DNA of 64,000 bases, taken from assembly GCF_002934685.1 (NCBI RefSeq), contig NZ_NKHL01000093.1, positions 1 to 64,000 of the forward strand. The letters are read 5' to 3'. The notes under the pieces were generated by a model. It was given only the letters and a program-made list of their open reading frames with translations. It ran no database searches and had not been told where the DNA came from. Below, one piece after another: positions 37,205 to 45,371 of the stretch. Numbering within the stretch: position 1 is the first letter of the stretch; the number at the start of each line of letters is the position of its first letter. Source of the DNA: Pseudomonas bohemica (GTDB lineage: Bacteria; Pseudomonadota; Gammaproteobacteria; Pseudomonadales; Pseudomonadaceae). The position numbers and the translations under genes were made by a program.

Positions 37205-37698
37205 ATGCCCATCCGATTCATCGGCGCATCTTGGGGCGACGGCGACAGCACGCCGTCCTGCCCCTTCGCGTCCTCTTCGCCAACATCCTCGAAAAACCAC
37301 ATCAACTCGATGCCCAATTTTGCTCAGGGAAAGACTTCGGATTGGGGCAAGCAACGCAAATACGGCCCCGGTAGCACGCCTCGTTCATGCTTGCCAAAGT
37401 CCGTTGGGCGGCATGGCGGTGATCGGAGCGAGCGGCTATCCCCGTATGGATAGAAAATATATCCAAAAGACCCGATTTTTCATGCGCCTGTGCCACATGC
37501 TCCATTTACTTTTCACAGACCATCGGAAACCTGCCCATCCAGTCAATTGACAAGCTACTGTCTACGCGTTGCTGCGTTCATTTGGCGTAGCAGCCCAGTA
37601 CGAGGCTCGTTCTAAAAAGTAGATCACCCAGCCCGTATTCCAGCCCCCATTACGCGCCCCTGTCGAAACAGCGGCGCGAATTTCGCAGGAGTAGGTTG
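37205..37698. other. Gap downstream of tRNA-Ser without clear genes
   Basis: About 490 bases with no supported gene on either strand, lower GC near the right end, and the probable promoter of the XRE regulator before 37699. This is the usual kind of site for integrated elements next to a tRNA, but no integrase remnant was found. Confidence 0.4.
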
Positions 37699-38178
37699 AT
37701 GAACGGTATAGGCAAACGTCTGAAACAGGAAAGGAAACGCTTGAAACTCACGCAAAGCGCCCTCGGCGCTATCGGAGGCGTGGAGGCGAATGCTCAAGGT
37801 CATTATGAAAGTGGACAGCGCTTGCCCCGGGCCGATTATTTGTTCCGTATTGCGGCCGCTGGCGTGGACATCAGCCGGGTGGTCACGGGCATCGATTCAA
37901 GCAATCGAATGGAGGTGCCGATGCCGCCGTCGCTGGGTCAATTCGAGGACGATCGCGACAGCGCCGAAAGTGTGGTGAAAATCATCGGTCAACTGCGTCA
38001 GAGCCTTTGGGTAACTGCCAGCGCCCTTTGCGAAGTCACGCGGCTGATCGATTCCAAGGAGCAGCAGAACAACGCTGACCATGTGGAAGACCATCTTCGG
38101 GTTCTGCAGGGCGACGCCGATATGTTCGTGGCGCTGGCCCTGGCCAAGGTGCAAAAAGCCAGTCACGAAGCCCATTGA
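37699..38178 (+). CDS. XRE-family helix-turn-helix protein
   Basis: A 159-residue protein with an N-terminal Cro/C1-type HTH (residues 3-60): GKRLKQERKRLKLTQSALGA, then NAQGHYESGQRLPRADYLFR and AAGVDISRVVTG. The remaining ~95 residues are helical with no recognised domain (VVKIIGQLRQSLWVTASALC). Such HTH plus helical tail proteins are common single-gene regulators in Pseudomonas; targets are unknown. A GCAGGAG site precedes the ATG. Confidence 0.82.
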   Translation: MNGIGKRLKQERKRLKLTQSALGAIGGVEANAQGHYESGQRLPRADYLFRIAAAGVDISRVVTGIDSSNRMEVPMPPSLGQFEDDRDSAESVVKIIGQLRQSLWVTASALCEVTRLIDSKEQQNNADHVEDHLRVLQGDADMFVALALAKVQKASHEAH

Positions 38179-38246
38179 AATCTGCGGTCCGACGCTGACA
38201 GCCTATTCCTCTGATGGTAGCCTTGCGCCATCTATGGAGGGCTTCA

Positions 38247-38678
38247 ATGAAAGGGTCTTTAATCGTGCTCGCGGTGTTTGCAATCGGTCTATGCGACGCG
38301 GCCAGTGGCGAGGTATTCAAATGCATCGCCCGCGACGGCAAGATCAGTTTCGCCGCAACGCCATGCCCCGATTACGTTGGCGAGGCATTGCCGCAACGCC
38401 CCGGTCAATCACGTCTTTCCAGCGACTGGGAGGAGCGGGATTTTCCCCATCGACTGAACAAGAACGCCACCGAAATTCTGCAGATCAGTCGGCGTCGGCG
38501 GATCATCATTACCAATGAAAAAGAGATCTCCGACCACATGCAGAGCATCCGCCCTGCTCCTCCTGGCGTGCCTTCGCGATGCGTCGCGCCAAACTACGAC
38601 AGCGCGTGTTTCGATCCTTCCGGTGGGAGAATTCACCAGCCGTTGAAGGGCAGTCTGTTCAAGTCAGGCGCCAATTAG
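38247..38678 (+). CDS. Secreted DUF4124-like protein
   Basis: A 143-residue exported protein with a signal peptide (MKGSLIVLAVFAIGLCDAAS). Right after it comes a short DUF4124-like motif EVFKCIARDGKISFAATPCP, with two Cys likely to form a disulfide. The rest is Arg/Pro-rich (RRRRIIITNEKEISDHM) with two more Cys near the C-terminus. ATG 38247 with a GGAGG site fits. Periplasmic; function unknown. Confidence 0.78.
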   Translation: MKGSLIVLAVFAIGLCDAASGEVFKCIARDGKISFAATPCPDYVGEALPQRPGQSRLSSDWEERDFPHRLNKNATEILQISRRRRIIITNEKEISDHMQSIRPAPPGVPSRCVAPNYDSACFDPSGGRIHQPLKGSLFKSGAN

Positions 38679-38870
38679 CGCCTTTTCTAAATCAACAGTG
38701 ACGGGCACGCGCGCCTACAGTGGAATGTCTGACGAACGATTGATAGGGTCGCCAACCCTGTCCTTACTTCCGAAATTCCTGAACTAAGTATTTATCGGCA
38801 ACGATGTTAACGAATGTAAGAGCTGCTTAAAGTCGTGCCCCATCGCCAGAATCACAACAACGAGACGGCC

Positions 38871-39269
38871 ATGACCTCCACAGCGCACCTCAAAGAACAC
38901 GTCCAGCAAGCCGCCAGCGAGCTGATCGCGGCGTTCGCCAGCAATGATACTGACGCTTATTTCGCCGCATTCAGCGAAGACGCCACCTTTGTGTTCTACA
39001 CCCTGCCCGCTGCACTGCTATCCCGAGCCGCTTACCGCGAGGTGTGGGCTGGCTGGCAGGCGGACGGGTTCGCAGTGCTCGACTGCCAGTCAAGCAACGT
39101 CCACATCAATCTACAGGGCGATGTCGCGATCTTCATGCACGACGTCGCCACCCGCGTGCGTTTCGGCACAGCAGAAAGCCAGTTTCACGAGCGGGAAACC
39201 ATCGTCTTGCGCCATGACGGCAGTCGCTGGCTGGCCTGTCATGAGCATTTGTCGGCGCAACCCGAATAA
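38871..39269 (+). CDS. SnoaL/NTF2-like protein
   Basis: A 132-residue NTF2-fold protein of the DUF4440/SnoaL-like group (ASELIAAFASNDTDAYFAAF, then RETIVLRHDGSRWLACHEHL). Such proteins are ligand-binding cones, sometimes enzymes; there is no clear catalytic signature. It lies 196 bases upstream of an NCS1 permease gene on the same strand and may share its function, which I infer from adjacency only. Confidence 0.8.
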   Translation: MTSTAHLKEHVQQAASELIAAFASNDTDAYFAAFSEDATFVFYTLPAALLSRAAYREVWAGWQADGFAVLDCQSSNVHINLQGDVAIFMHDVATRVRFGTAESQFHERETIVLRHDGSRWLACHEHLSAQPE

Positions 39270-39465
39270 CCCGATATCAAGGCTGAGCGAGCCACAAGAG
39301 CCCCGCCGCCGCACCGTTTCAACCACAACAACCAGACGTTCAAGCACTTCAGGTCGGCCTACCGACCACTGCCAATGCCACGGCCGGACTCGCTCCGGCC
39401 GAACAATACAGGCTCGCCTACAGATGCGGGCCTGATAACAACACGACAGCGCGCAGGAAACCGTC

Positions 39466-40968
39466 ATGTCACATTCCACTACAAGTATCGAAACCTTCGG
39501 TGTCGAACAAATTCCGGACGATCAGCGCGATGCGTCGCCCATCGATCTGTTTCGCCTGACATTCGGCGGCGCCAACACCTTCGCCACGGCCGTGCTCGGC
39601 AGCTTTCCGGTGCTGTTCGGGCTGTCCTTCCAGGCGGGCGTCTGGTCGATCATTCTCGGCATCGTCCTGGGCTCGATCATCCTCGCGCCGATGGGCCTGT
39701 TCGGCGCGCTCAACGGCACCAACAATGCCGTCTCCTCGGGCGCGCACTTCGGCGTTCACGGGCGGATCGTCGGCTCTTTCCTCTCACTGCTGACCGCCGT
39801 CGCATTCTTTTCGCTTTCAGTGTGGAGCTCGGGCGATGCCCTGATCGGCGGTGCCAAGCGCATGGTCGGCCTGCCTGAAAACGATCTGACCCTGGCGGTC
39901 GCCTATGGCGTGTTCGCAGTGCTGGTGCTGGTGGTGTGCATCTACGGCTTTCGTTTCATGCTGTGGGTCAACAAGATCGCGGTGTTTGCGTCCAGCCTGC
40001 TGTTCCTGTTGGGCATCTTCGCCTTCAGCGGCAGTTTCGATGCGGGCTTCGCCGGGACGGTCAATCAGGGCAGCGAAGGCTTCTGGGCGGCATTCATCGG
40101 TGCGGCATTGCTGGCAATGAGCAACCCCGTTTCGTTCGGCGCATTTCTCGGTGACTGGTCGCGCTATATCCCGCGCCATACTTCGAAAAAACGCATCATG
40201 GCCTCGGTGTTTCTGGCCCAGATATGCACGCTGATCCCGTTCCTGTTCGGGCTGTGCACGGCCACCATCGTTGCCACCCAGGCGCCGCAGTACATCACCG
40301 ACAACAACTATGTGGGCGGCTTGCTGGCCGTGTCGCCGAGCTGGTTCTTCCTGCCGGTATGCCTGATCGCGATCATTGGCGGCATGTCCACCGGCACCAC
40401 GTCGCTGTACGGCACCGGTCTGGACATGTCGAGCATGTTCCCGCGTTTGCTCAATCGCGCGCAGGCGACGATTCTGATCGGTCTGGCCGCCATTGCCTTC
40501 ATCTTCATCGGCCGTTTCGCCTTCAACCTGGTGCAGAGTGTGTCGACCTTCGCGGTATTGATCGTCACCTGCACATCGCCCTGGATCGTGATCATGGTGC
40601 TGGGCCTGATCATTCGTCGCGGCTTCTATCATCCGGCGGACCTGCAGGTCTTTACCCGCGGCCAGAGCGGCGGCCATTACTGGTTCGAACACGGCTGGAA
40701 CTGGCGCGGTCTGGGCGCCTGGATCCCGAGCGCGGCAGTGGGCTTGTGCTTCGTCAATCTGCCGGGGCAGTTCGTGGGGCCGCTGGGGAATCTGGCCGGT
40801 GGTATCGACATCAGCCTGCCGATCACCCTGGGCCTGGCGGCGCTGCTGTACATCACGCTGCTGCGCACGTTCCCGGAGCCCGTCGGTGTGTACGGCGATC
40901 ACGGCCCCCATCCGCTGCTTGGCGATAATGCGCATCGCAACCTGAAGAAGCCCATGACCATTGATTGA
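39466..40968 (+). CDS. NCS1-family (cytosine/purine-type) permease
   Basis: A 500-residue, 12-helix nucleobase:cation symporter-1. The N-terminal LFRLTFGGANTFATAVLGS is typical of the family's first helix. NNAVSSGAHFGVHGRIVGSF follows near 86-105 and SNPVSFGAFLGDWSRYIP near 218-235. Members import cytosine, purines, hydantoins, thiamin precursors and similar compounds; no catabolic enzyme adjoins it, so the cargo is open. A strong terminator follows 27 bases after the stop. Confidence 0.88.
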   Translation: MSHSTTSIETFGVEQIPDDQRDASPIDLFRLTFGGANTFATAVLGSFPVLFGLSFQAGVWSIILGIVLGSIILAPMGLFGALNGTNNAVSSGAHFGVHGRIVGSFLSLLTAVAFFSLSVWSSGDALIGGAKRMVGLPENDLTLAVAYGVFAVLVLVVCIYGFRFMLWVNKIAVFASSLLFLLGIFAFSGSFDAGFAGTVNQGSEGFWAAFIGAALLAMSNPVSFGAFLGDWSRYIPRHTSKKRIMASVFLAQICTLIPFLFGLCTATIVATQAPQYITDNNYVGGLLAVSPSWFFLPVCLIAIIGGMSTGTTSLYGTGLDMSSMFPRLLNRAQATILIGLAAIAFIFIGRFAFNLVQSVSTFAVLIVTCTSPWIVIMVLGLIIRRGFYHPADLQVFTRGQSGGHYWFEHGWNWRGLGAWIPSAAVGLCFVNLPGQFVGPLGNLAGGIDISLPITLGLAALLYITLLRTFPEPVGVYGDHGPHPLLGDNAHRNLKKPMTID

Positions 40969-40995
40969 GCGGATTCGCGACATAGCCGCATGAGG

Positions 40996-41023
40996 AAGGG
41001 CTCACCAACCGGTGAGCCCTTTT
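40996..41023 (+). terminator. Terminator of the NCS1 permease gene
   Basis: Perfect 11-bp stem AAGGGCTCACC / GGTGAGCCCTT (40996-41006 with 41011-41021), four-base loop and TTTT tail. Confidence 0.92.
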
Positions 41024-41165
41024 CATTTGCAGCATCGCACTTTCCAGCACGACGGACGGGGCATGTTCGTCTGGCATGAGCGGCGGACATCCCGCACAAT
41101 CGTGCCTCACGTCAGCATCCCTACACTACAAAACGTCAGCTCGACCCACAGGAGATCTACCTCAC

Positions 41166-41459
41166 ATGAATAAAGAAGAATGGATCGAAGCTGCCCTGCC
41201 GAAGTACATCGTGACCAACCCGGCTTTGCAGGAAGAGATTCAAAGCCTGAGCCCCAAGGATCAGCAAGACCAGACGCGCTGGGCGTTCGAAGACGAAGCC
41301 GAGGCGCTGAGCATCGAAACCTGGGAGCTGGCCCTGCGGTTCAGCAGCAAGTCCGAAGAAGAGATCAAGGCATTGCGCATGGCCGTGCACAAGGAAGCGG
41401 CCGAGGCGCTGGACATGGACTGGGATGAGTACTGCGAGCTGAACGCGGTCGAGGAATAA
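41166..41459 (+). CDS. Small acidic conserved protein (DUF6388-like)
   Basis: A 97-residue, acidic, all-helical cytoplasmic protein (MNKEEWIEAALPKYIVTNPA, then RWAFEDEAEALSIETWEL and AAEALDMDWDEYCELNAVEE). An AGGAG site lies before the ATG. It resembles small Pseudomonas proteins of the DUF6388 kind, but that match is from memory and not certain. Nothing indicates its function; it is a monocistronic unit. Confidence 0.75.
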   Translation: MNKEEWIEAALPKYIVTNPALQEEIQSLSPKDQQDQTRWAFEDEAEALSIETWELALRFSSKSEEEIKALRMAVHKEAAEALDMDWDEYCELNAVEE

Positions 41460-41604
41460 CTTTCGCCCCCGCCTTTCGGGCCGCGCCCTTCACTGCCCTG
41501 CATGCGGCCCGAGACCTTGACTCATCGGTCACCCTTTACGCTTTACCTTGCCTCTTGGGGTGAGTAACGTCTGCGCCATCTCAAAACAATAAAGGACTCG
41601 TCCC

Positions 41605-42294
41605 ATGAGTGATTTGGTCGCGTATCAGTTGGACGACGGCGTCGCCACGCTGACCCTGAGCAACGGCAAGGTCAACGCCATCAGCAATGAAGTCGTCGCA
41701 GCCTTCAACGCCGCGCTGGATCAGGCGGAAAAGGATCGTGCGGTGGTGATCATCACCGGTCAGCCGGGCATTCTCTCCGGCGGCTACGATTTGAAAATCA
41801 TGACCTCCAGCCCTGAAGCCGCTATCGACCTGGTTGCAGCAGGCTCGACCCTGGCGCGGCGTATGCTCTCGCACCCCTTCCCTATCGTCGTTGCCTGCGG
41901 TGGCCATGCCGTGGCCAAGGGCGCGTTTCTGTTGTTATCGGCGGACTACCGCATTGGCGTCGAAGGCGCGTTCAGCATCGGCCTGAATGAAGTGCAGATC
42001 GGCATGACCATGCACAACGCCGGCATCGAACTGGCCCGTGACCGCCTGAACAAGAGCGCGTTCGGCCGCTCCGTGATCAACGGCGAAATGTACGATCCCA
42101 AGGGCGCGCTGCAGGCCGGTTTCCTCGACAAGGTCGTTGCCCCGGAAGCACTCATCGACGCCGCCCGCACCGTGGCCCTGCAGTTGAAGAAGATCAACAT
42201 GAAGGCCCACAAGCAGACCAAGCTCAAAGTGCGCAAGGCGTTTCTGGAGACGCTGGACAAGGCGATCGAGCTGGATCGGCAGCATCAGTTCTGA
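41605..42294 (+). CDS. Crotonase-family protein (enoyl-CoA hydratase-like)
   Basis: A 229-residue crotonase-fold protein. The CoA-binding oxyanion loops are PGILSGGYDLKIM (residues 54-66) and CGGHAVAKGAFLLLSADYRI near 99-118. The two Glu of true enoyl-CoA hydratases are not evident: the first region reads GAFLLL and the second GLNEVQIGM. So hydratase, isomerase or thioesterase activity cannot be distinguished. An AAAGGA site precedes the ATG. Confidence 0.88.
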   Translation: MSDLVAYQLDDGVATLTLSNGKVNAISNEVVAAFNAALDQAEKDRAVVIITGQPGILSGGYDLKIMTSSPEAAIDLVAAGSTLARRMLSHPFPIVVACGGHAVAKGAFLLLSADYRIGVEGAFSIGLNEVQIGMTMHNAGIELARDRLNKSAFGRSVINGEMYDPKGALQAGFLDKVVAPEALIDAARTVALQLKKINMKAHKQTKLKVRKAFLETLDKAIELDRQHQF

Positions 42295-42329
42295 TGCCTT
42301 GCTTGCCATAAACCACCTGCAAACCTGGT

Positions 42330-42416
42330 GAGAGTGAGCTCGGTCACGAAGTCGGCAGTTCAACAGCATCAATGTTGACTGACGCGACGCATTCGGGAAG
42401 CTCACTCCCACAGTGT
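42330..42416. repeat. Degenerate REP doublet
   Basis: GGTGAGAGTGAGCTCGGTCACGA and a diverged inverted partner GGGAAGCTCACTCCCACAG flank about 40 bp; both copies have substitutions against the window's consensus. Confidence 0.6.
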
Positions 42417-42565
42417 CAGCTGCGCGGCTCAAGCCAACGCTGAGCCCAATCTCACCTCTGAAACATTCGCTTAAATTCGCCGAATACCACACGTCCGTCC
42501 GGTAATTGCCGATTCGAGTGCACATCCGTACACTGCGCCACCTTTTGTAGCCGAGAGTGGTCCGC

Positions 42566-43342
42566 ATGCTGTTTGTCCTGCGTATGTTGCTGATGGGGGT
42601 GCATTTCGTTGTCGCTGGGGCGCTGGGACTGGCCCTCGGCATCTGTCGTCCGTTCAACCCCGATAACAGCCGGTTGTGCGCGCGTCTGTATGCGCTGCCG
42701 GCCATGTGGATTCTGCGTCTGCGCCTCAAGGCCCAGATGGGTGCGCACTTCGACAGGTCGCGCCCGTGCGTGGTCATCGCCAACCATCAGTCCAACTACG
42801 ACCTGTTCGTCCTCGGCAACATCGTGCCACCGCGCACTGTGTGCATCGGCAAGAAGAGCTTGAAATGGGTGCCATTGTTCGGTCAGTTGTTCTGGCTCGC
42901 CGGCAATGTGCTGATCGATCGCGGCAACCCGTTGCGCGCACGTCGCTCGATTCGGCAAACCACCGATACCCTGCAGCACAAGAACACTTCGATCTGGGTG
43001 TTCCCCGAAGGCACGCGCAATCTGGGCAAGGGCCTGCTGCCATTCAAGCGTGGCGCCTTCCAGATGGCCATCGAAGCAGGCGTGCCGATCGTGCCGGTGT
43101 GCGTGAGCACCTATGTGCGCGACATGCGTTTGAATGTGTGGGACAGCGGCCAGGTGATGATCCGCTCCCTGCCAGCGATCTCCACCGCTGGCATGACCAG
43201 CGATGACATCCCTGATCTCATCGCCCTTTGCCACAGCCAGATGCAAACCTGTATCGAGCAGATGGACGCCCAATTGCACGCCACCCCGACGCCAGGCCAA
43301 ACCGCTGCTGAACAGCTTGCACAAAACCCTCGAACTCGTTGA
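42566..43342 (+). CDS. plsC: 1-acyl-sn-glycerol-3-phosphate acyltransferase
   Basis: A 258-residue PlsC-type acyltransferase that adds the second acyl chain to lysophosphatidic acid. The catalytic H-x4-D motif is in VVIANHQSNYDLFVLG (about residues 70-85). The substrate-binding FPEGTRNLGKG is near 152-162 and the block IVPVCVST near 180. The N-terminal hydrophobic segment (residues 2-25) anchors it in the inner membrane. ATG 42566 chosen; a GTG three codons upstream is possible. Confidence 0.92.
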   Translation: MLFVLRMLLMGVHFVVAGALGLALGICRPFNPDNSRLCARLYALPAMWILRLRLKAQMGAHFDRSRPCVVIANHQSNYDLFVLGNIVPPRTVCIGKKSLKWVPLFGQLFWLAGNVLIDRGNPLRARRSIRQTTDTLQHKNTSIWVFPEGTRNLGKGLLPFKRGAFQMAIEAGVPIVPVCVSTYVRDMRLNVWDSGQVMIRSLPAISTAGMTSDDIPDLIALCHSQMQTCIEQMDAQLHATPTPGQTAAEQLAQNPRTR

Positions 43343-43414
43343 ACCGTGCCCACTCTGAAGAGAAGACCGCGCTAAGCTGCGCATCAGTCCCCCTAAAAGA
43401 AGAAGCAGATCACC

Positions 43415-44386
43415 ATGGGCCGAGTTGTCGCTGCTGCCGTTTACAACGCCGGGAAGAAAGTCACCGATATCACCCTCGACGAAGGGGCCGCCTGGGCCGC
43501 GAAGCCCGGGCATTTCGTCTGGATTGGCCTGGAGCAGCCCAGCGCTCAGGAGCTGGCCTCGCTGCAAAAGCAATTCTGTCTGCATGAGCTGGCCATCGAA
43601 GATGCGCTGGAGATCCACAGCCGCCCCAAGCTCGAGACCTTCGGCGATGCGCTGTTCATCGTGACCTACGCGCCGATCCGCGAGGACGGCAAGCTGATCT
43701 TCATCGAAACCCACATTTTCGCGGGCAAGGGCTACATCATCACCTCGCGCAACGGGCATTCGAAGTCTTACGGGCTGGTCCGCCAACGCTGCGAGGCGCG
43801 GCCACTGCTGCTGGAGCACGGGGAAGACTTCGTGCTGTACGCGTTGCTGGATTTCGTCACCGAGAATTACCAGCCGGTCACCGAGGCCATTCACTGCGAG
43901 CTTGAAGCGTTGGAGCACAGCGTGCTGAGCACCGAACTCAATGAAGCCGACATCCATCGCATCCATAGCCTGCGCCGCGACCTGCTGCGCCTGCGGCGTT
44001 ACGTGGCGCCGATGGTGGAGATTGGCGAAGAGCTGCAGAAGCTGAGCTTCCCCTTCATCGACAAGAACATGCGCCCGTACTTCCGTGATGTGGAGATTCA
44101 CGTCAAGCGGCAGATGGAAGACCTGGCCAACCTGCGCGACATCGCCAGCCAGACCATTGAAATCGGCTTGCTGCTGGAGTCTTCAAGACAAAGCCTGACC
44201 CAACGCAAATTCGCCGCCTGGGCCGCGATCCTGGCGTTTCCGACGGCGATCGCCGGGATCTACGGGATGAACTTTCAGAACATGCCGGAGCTGACCTGGC
44301 ATTACGGCTACTTTGCCGTGTTGGGGGTGATTCTGGGCGGATGCGGGATTTTGTTTGCCAGCTTCAAACGTTCGGGTTGGCTTTGA
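43415..44386 (+). CDS. corA: CorA-family divalent-metal transporter
   Basis: A 323-residue 2-TM-GxN transporter. The large cytoplasmic funnel domain (1-260) includes HELAIEDALEIHSRPKLE. TM1 ends in the selectivity motif GMN (GIYGMNFQNMPEL near residue 286-298), and TM2 runs close to the C-terminus, which is positively charged (FKRSGWL). It forms a pentameric channel for magnesium, cobalt or, in some relatives, zinc. The ion cannot be fixed from sequence. Confidence 0.93.
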   Translation: MGRVVAAAVYNAGKKVTDITLDEGAAWAAKPGHFVWIGLEQPSAQELASLQKQFCLHELAIEDALEIHSRPKLETFGDALFIVTYAPIREDGKLIFIETHIFAGKGYIITSRNGHSKSYGLVRQRCEARPLLLEHGEDFVLYALLDFVTENYQPVTEAIHCELEALEHSVLSTELNEADIHRIHSLRRDLLRLRRYVAPMVEIGEELQKLSFPFIDKNMRPYFRDVEIHVKRQMEDLANLRDIASQTIEIGLLLESSRQSLTQRKFAAWAAILAFPTAIAGIYGMNFQNMPELTWHYGYFAVLGVILGGCGILFASFKRSGWL

Positions 44387-44400
44387 ATACACCTTGACCT

Positions 44401-44490
44401 ATGGGCGCGCGCTTGCCCGCGATTGCGTTGTATCCGTCACACCAGTGGCGGCTGACACGAGGCAATCGCGGCCACGCGCGCTCCTACAAG
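44401..44490. repeat. REP doublet, GGGCGCGCGCTTGCC type
   Basis: Arms ATGGGCGCGCGCTTGCCCGC and GCCACGCGCGCTCCTACA between convergent corA and amidotransferase genes. Confidence 0.75.
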
Positions 44491-44512
44491 GGATAAGGCC
44501 AGCCTGAAGAGA

Positions 44513-45235
44513 TCACGCCGCGTCTGGCTTGTTCGCCACAAACCGCATCATCCATTCAGCCACCGTAGTGCCGTGGTGCTCTTCTTCCAGGCTGGCGATT
44601 CCCTTGCTGTACACCTGCTCCCCCAGCGCCTCCTGACGAATGTCGAGCAAGGTGCGCGAGTAATCGTGGATGAACTCGGGATGGCCCTGGAAGCACAGGA
44701 CCTGGTCGTTGATGTGATACGCCGCGAACTGACAGAACTCGCTGGAGGCGATCACCGTCGCGCCTTCAGGCAAGGCTGTGACCTGGTCCTGATGACTGAT
44801 CAGCAGCGTCAGCTTGTCCATCGCCGGGGTCATCCACTGCTTGGCCGGGGCCAGGTTGTAGTGGTGGATGCCCACACCCCAACCCTGAGTCGCGCGCTCG
44901 GTCTTGCCACCGAGCAGAAGCGCCAGCAATTGGTGACCAAAACACACGCCCAGCAGCTTGTCGCCCCGCGCATAACGCTCGAGCAGGTAGGTCCTCAGGG
45001 TTTGAATCCACGGATCGGTGCCGAAGGAGTCAGCCTTGGAGCCAGTAATCAGGTACGCATCGAAACGCTCATCGTCGGGCGGATAATTGCCCTGCATCAC
45101 GTTGTAGACCACGAATTCGGCGGCAATGGGCTGGCGGGAAAACAGTGACTCGAACATCCGCCCATAACCTGTGTATTGATCGACCAGTTCCGGGCGAAGA
45201 ACGTCGGTTTCCAGAATGCAGATGCGTAACGACAT
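44513..45235 (-). CDS. Class I glutamine amidotransferase-like protein
   Basis: A 240-residue stand-alone GATase-1 domain. The nucleophile is C98 in LLGVCFGHQLLA and the triad His-x-Glu is in CFQGHPEFIHDY near 183-190. Such proteins resemble GMP-synthase amidotransferase domains and gamma-glutamyl-polyamine hydrolases, but there is no adjacent synthetase, so the acceptor is unknown. ATG 45235 (MSLRICILETD) is the natural start. The frame is open upstream but not conserved. Confidence 0.87.
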   Translation of the reverse strand: MSLRICILETDVLRPELVDQYTGYGRMFESLFSRQPIAAEFVVYNVMQGNYPPDDERFDAYLITGSKADSFGTDPWIQTLRTYLLERYARGDKLLGVCFGHQLLALLLGGKTERATQGWGVGIHHYNLAPAKQWMTPAMDKLTLLISHQDQVTALPEGATVIASSEFCQFAAYHINDQVLCFQGHPEFIHDYSRTLLDIRQEALGEQVYSKGIASLEEEHHGTTVAEWMMRFVANKPDAA

Positions 45236-45371
45236 AAAAATACCTGAAGCGACAAGGCGAAAATGCACACGCCCAAGCCTGCCTTGAAGCCCGAGGCAAG
45301 GCAATAGCCGTTTGTGCCGGACCCTGCCTCTGGCTGAACCCTGGCCGTAGCAATGCCAGGTCATCGACGTA

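Noticed and set aside
37152..37698. Prophage or genomic island at tRNA-Ser
   Set aside because: No integrase, no duplicate of the tRNA 3' end and no phage genes; only a gene-poor gap.
42452..44101. 549-codon minus-strand frame over plsC and corA
   Set aside because: Antisense shadow of two well-supported genes.
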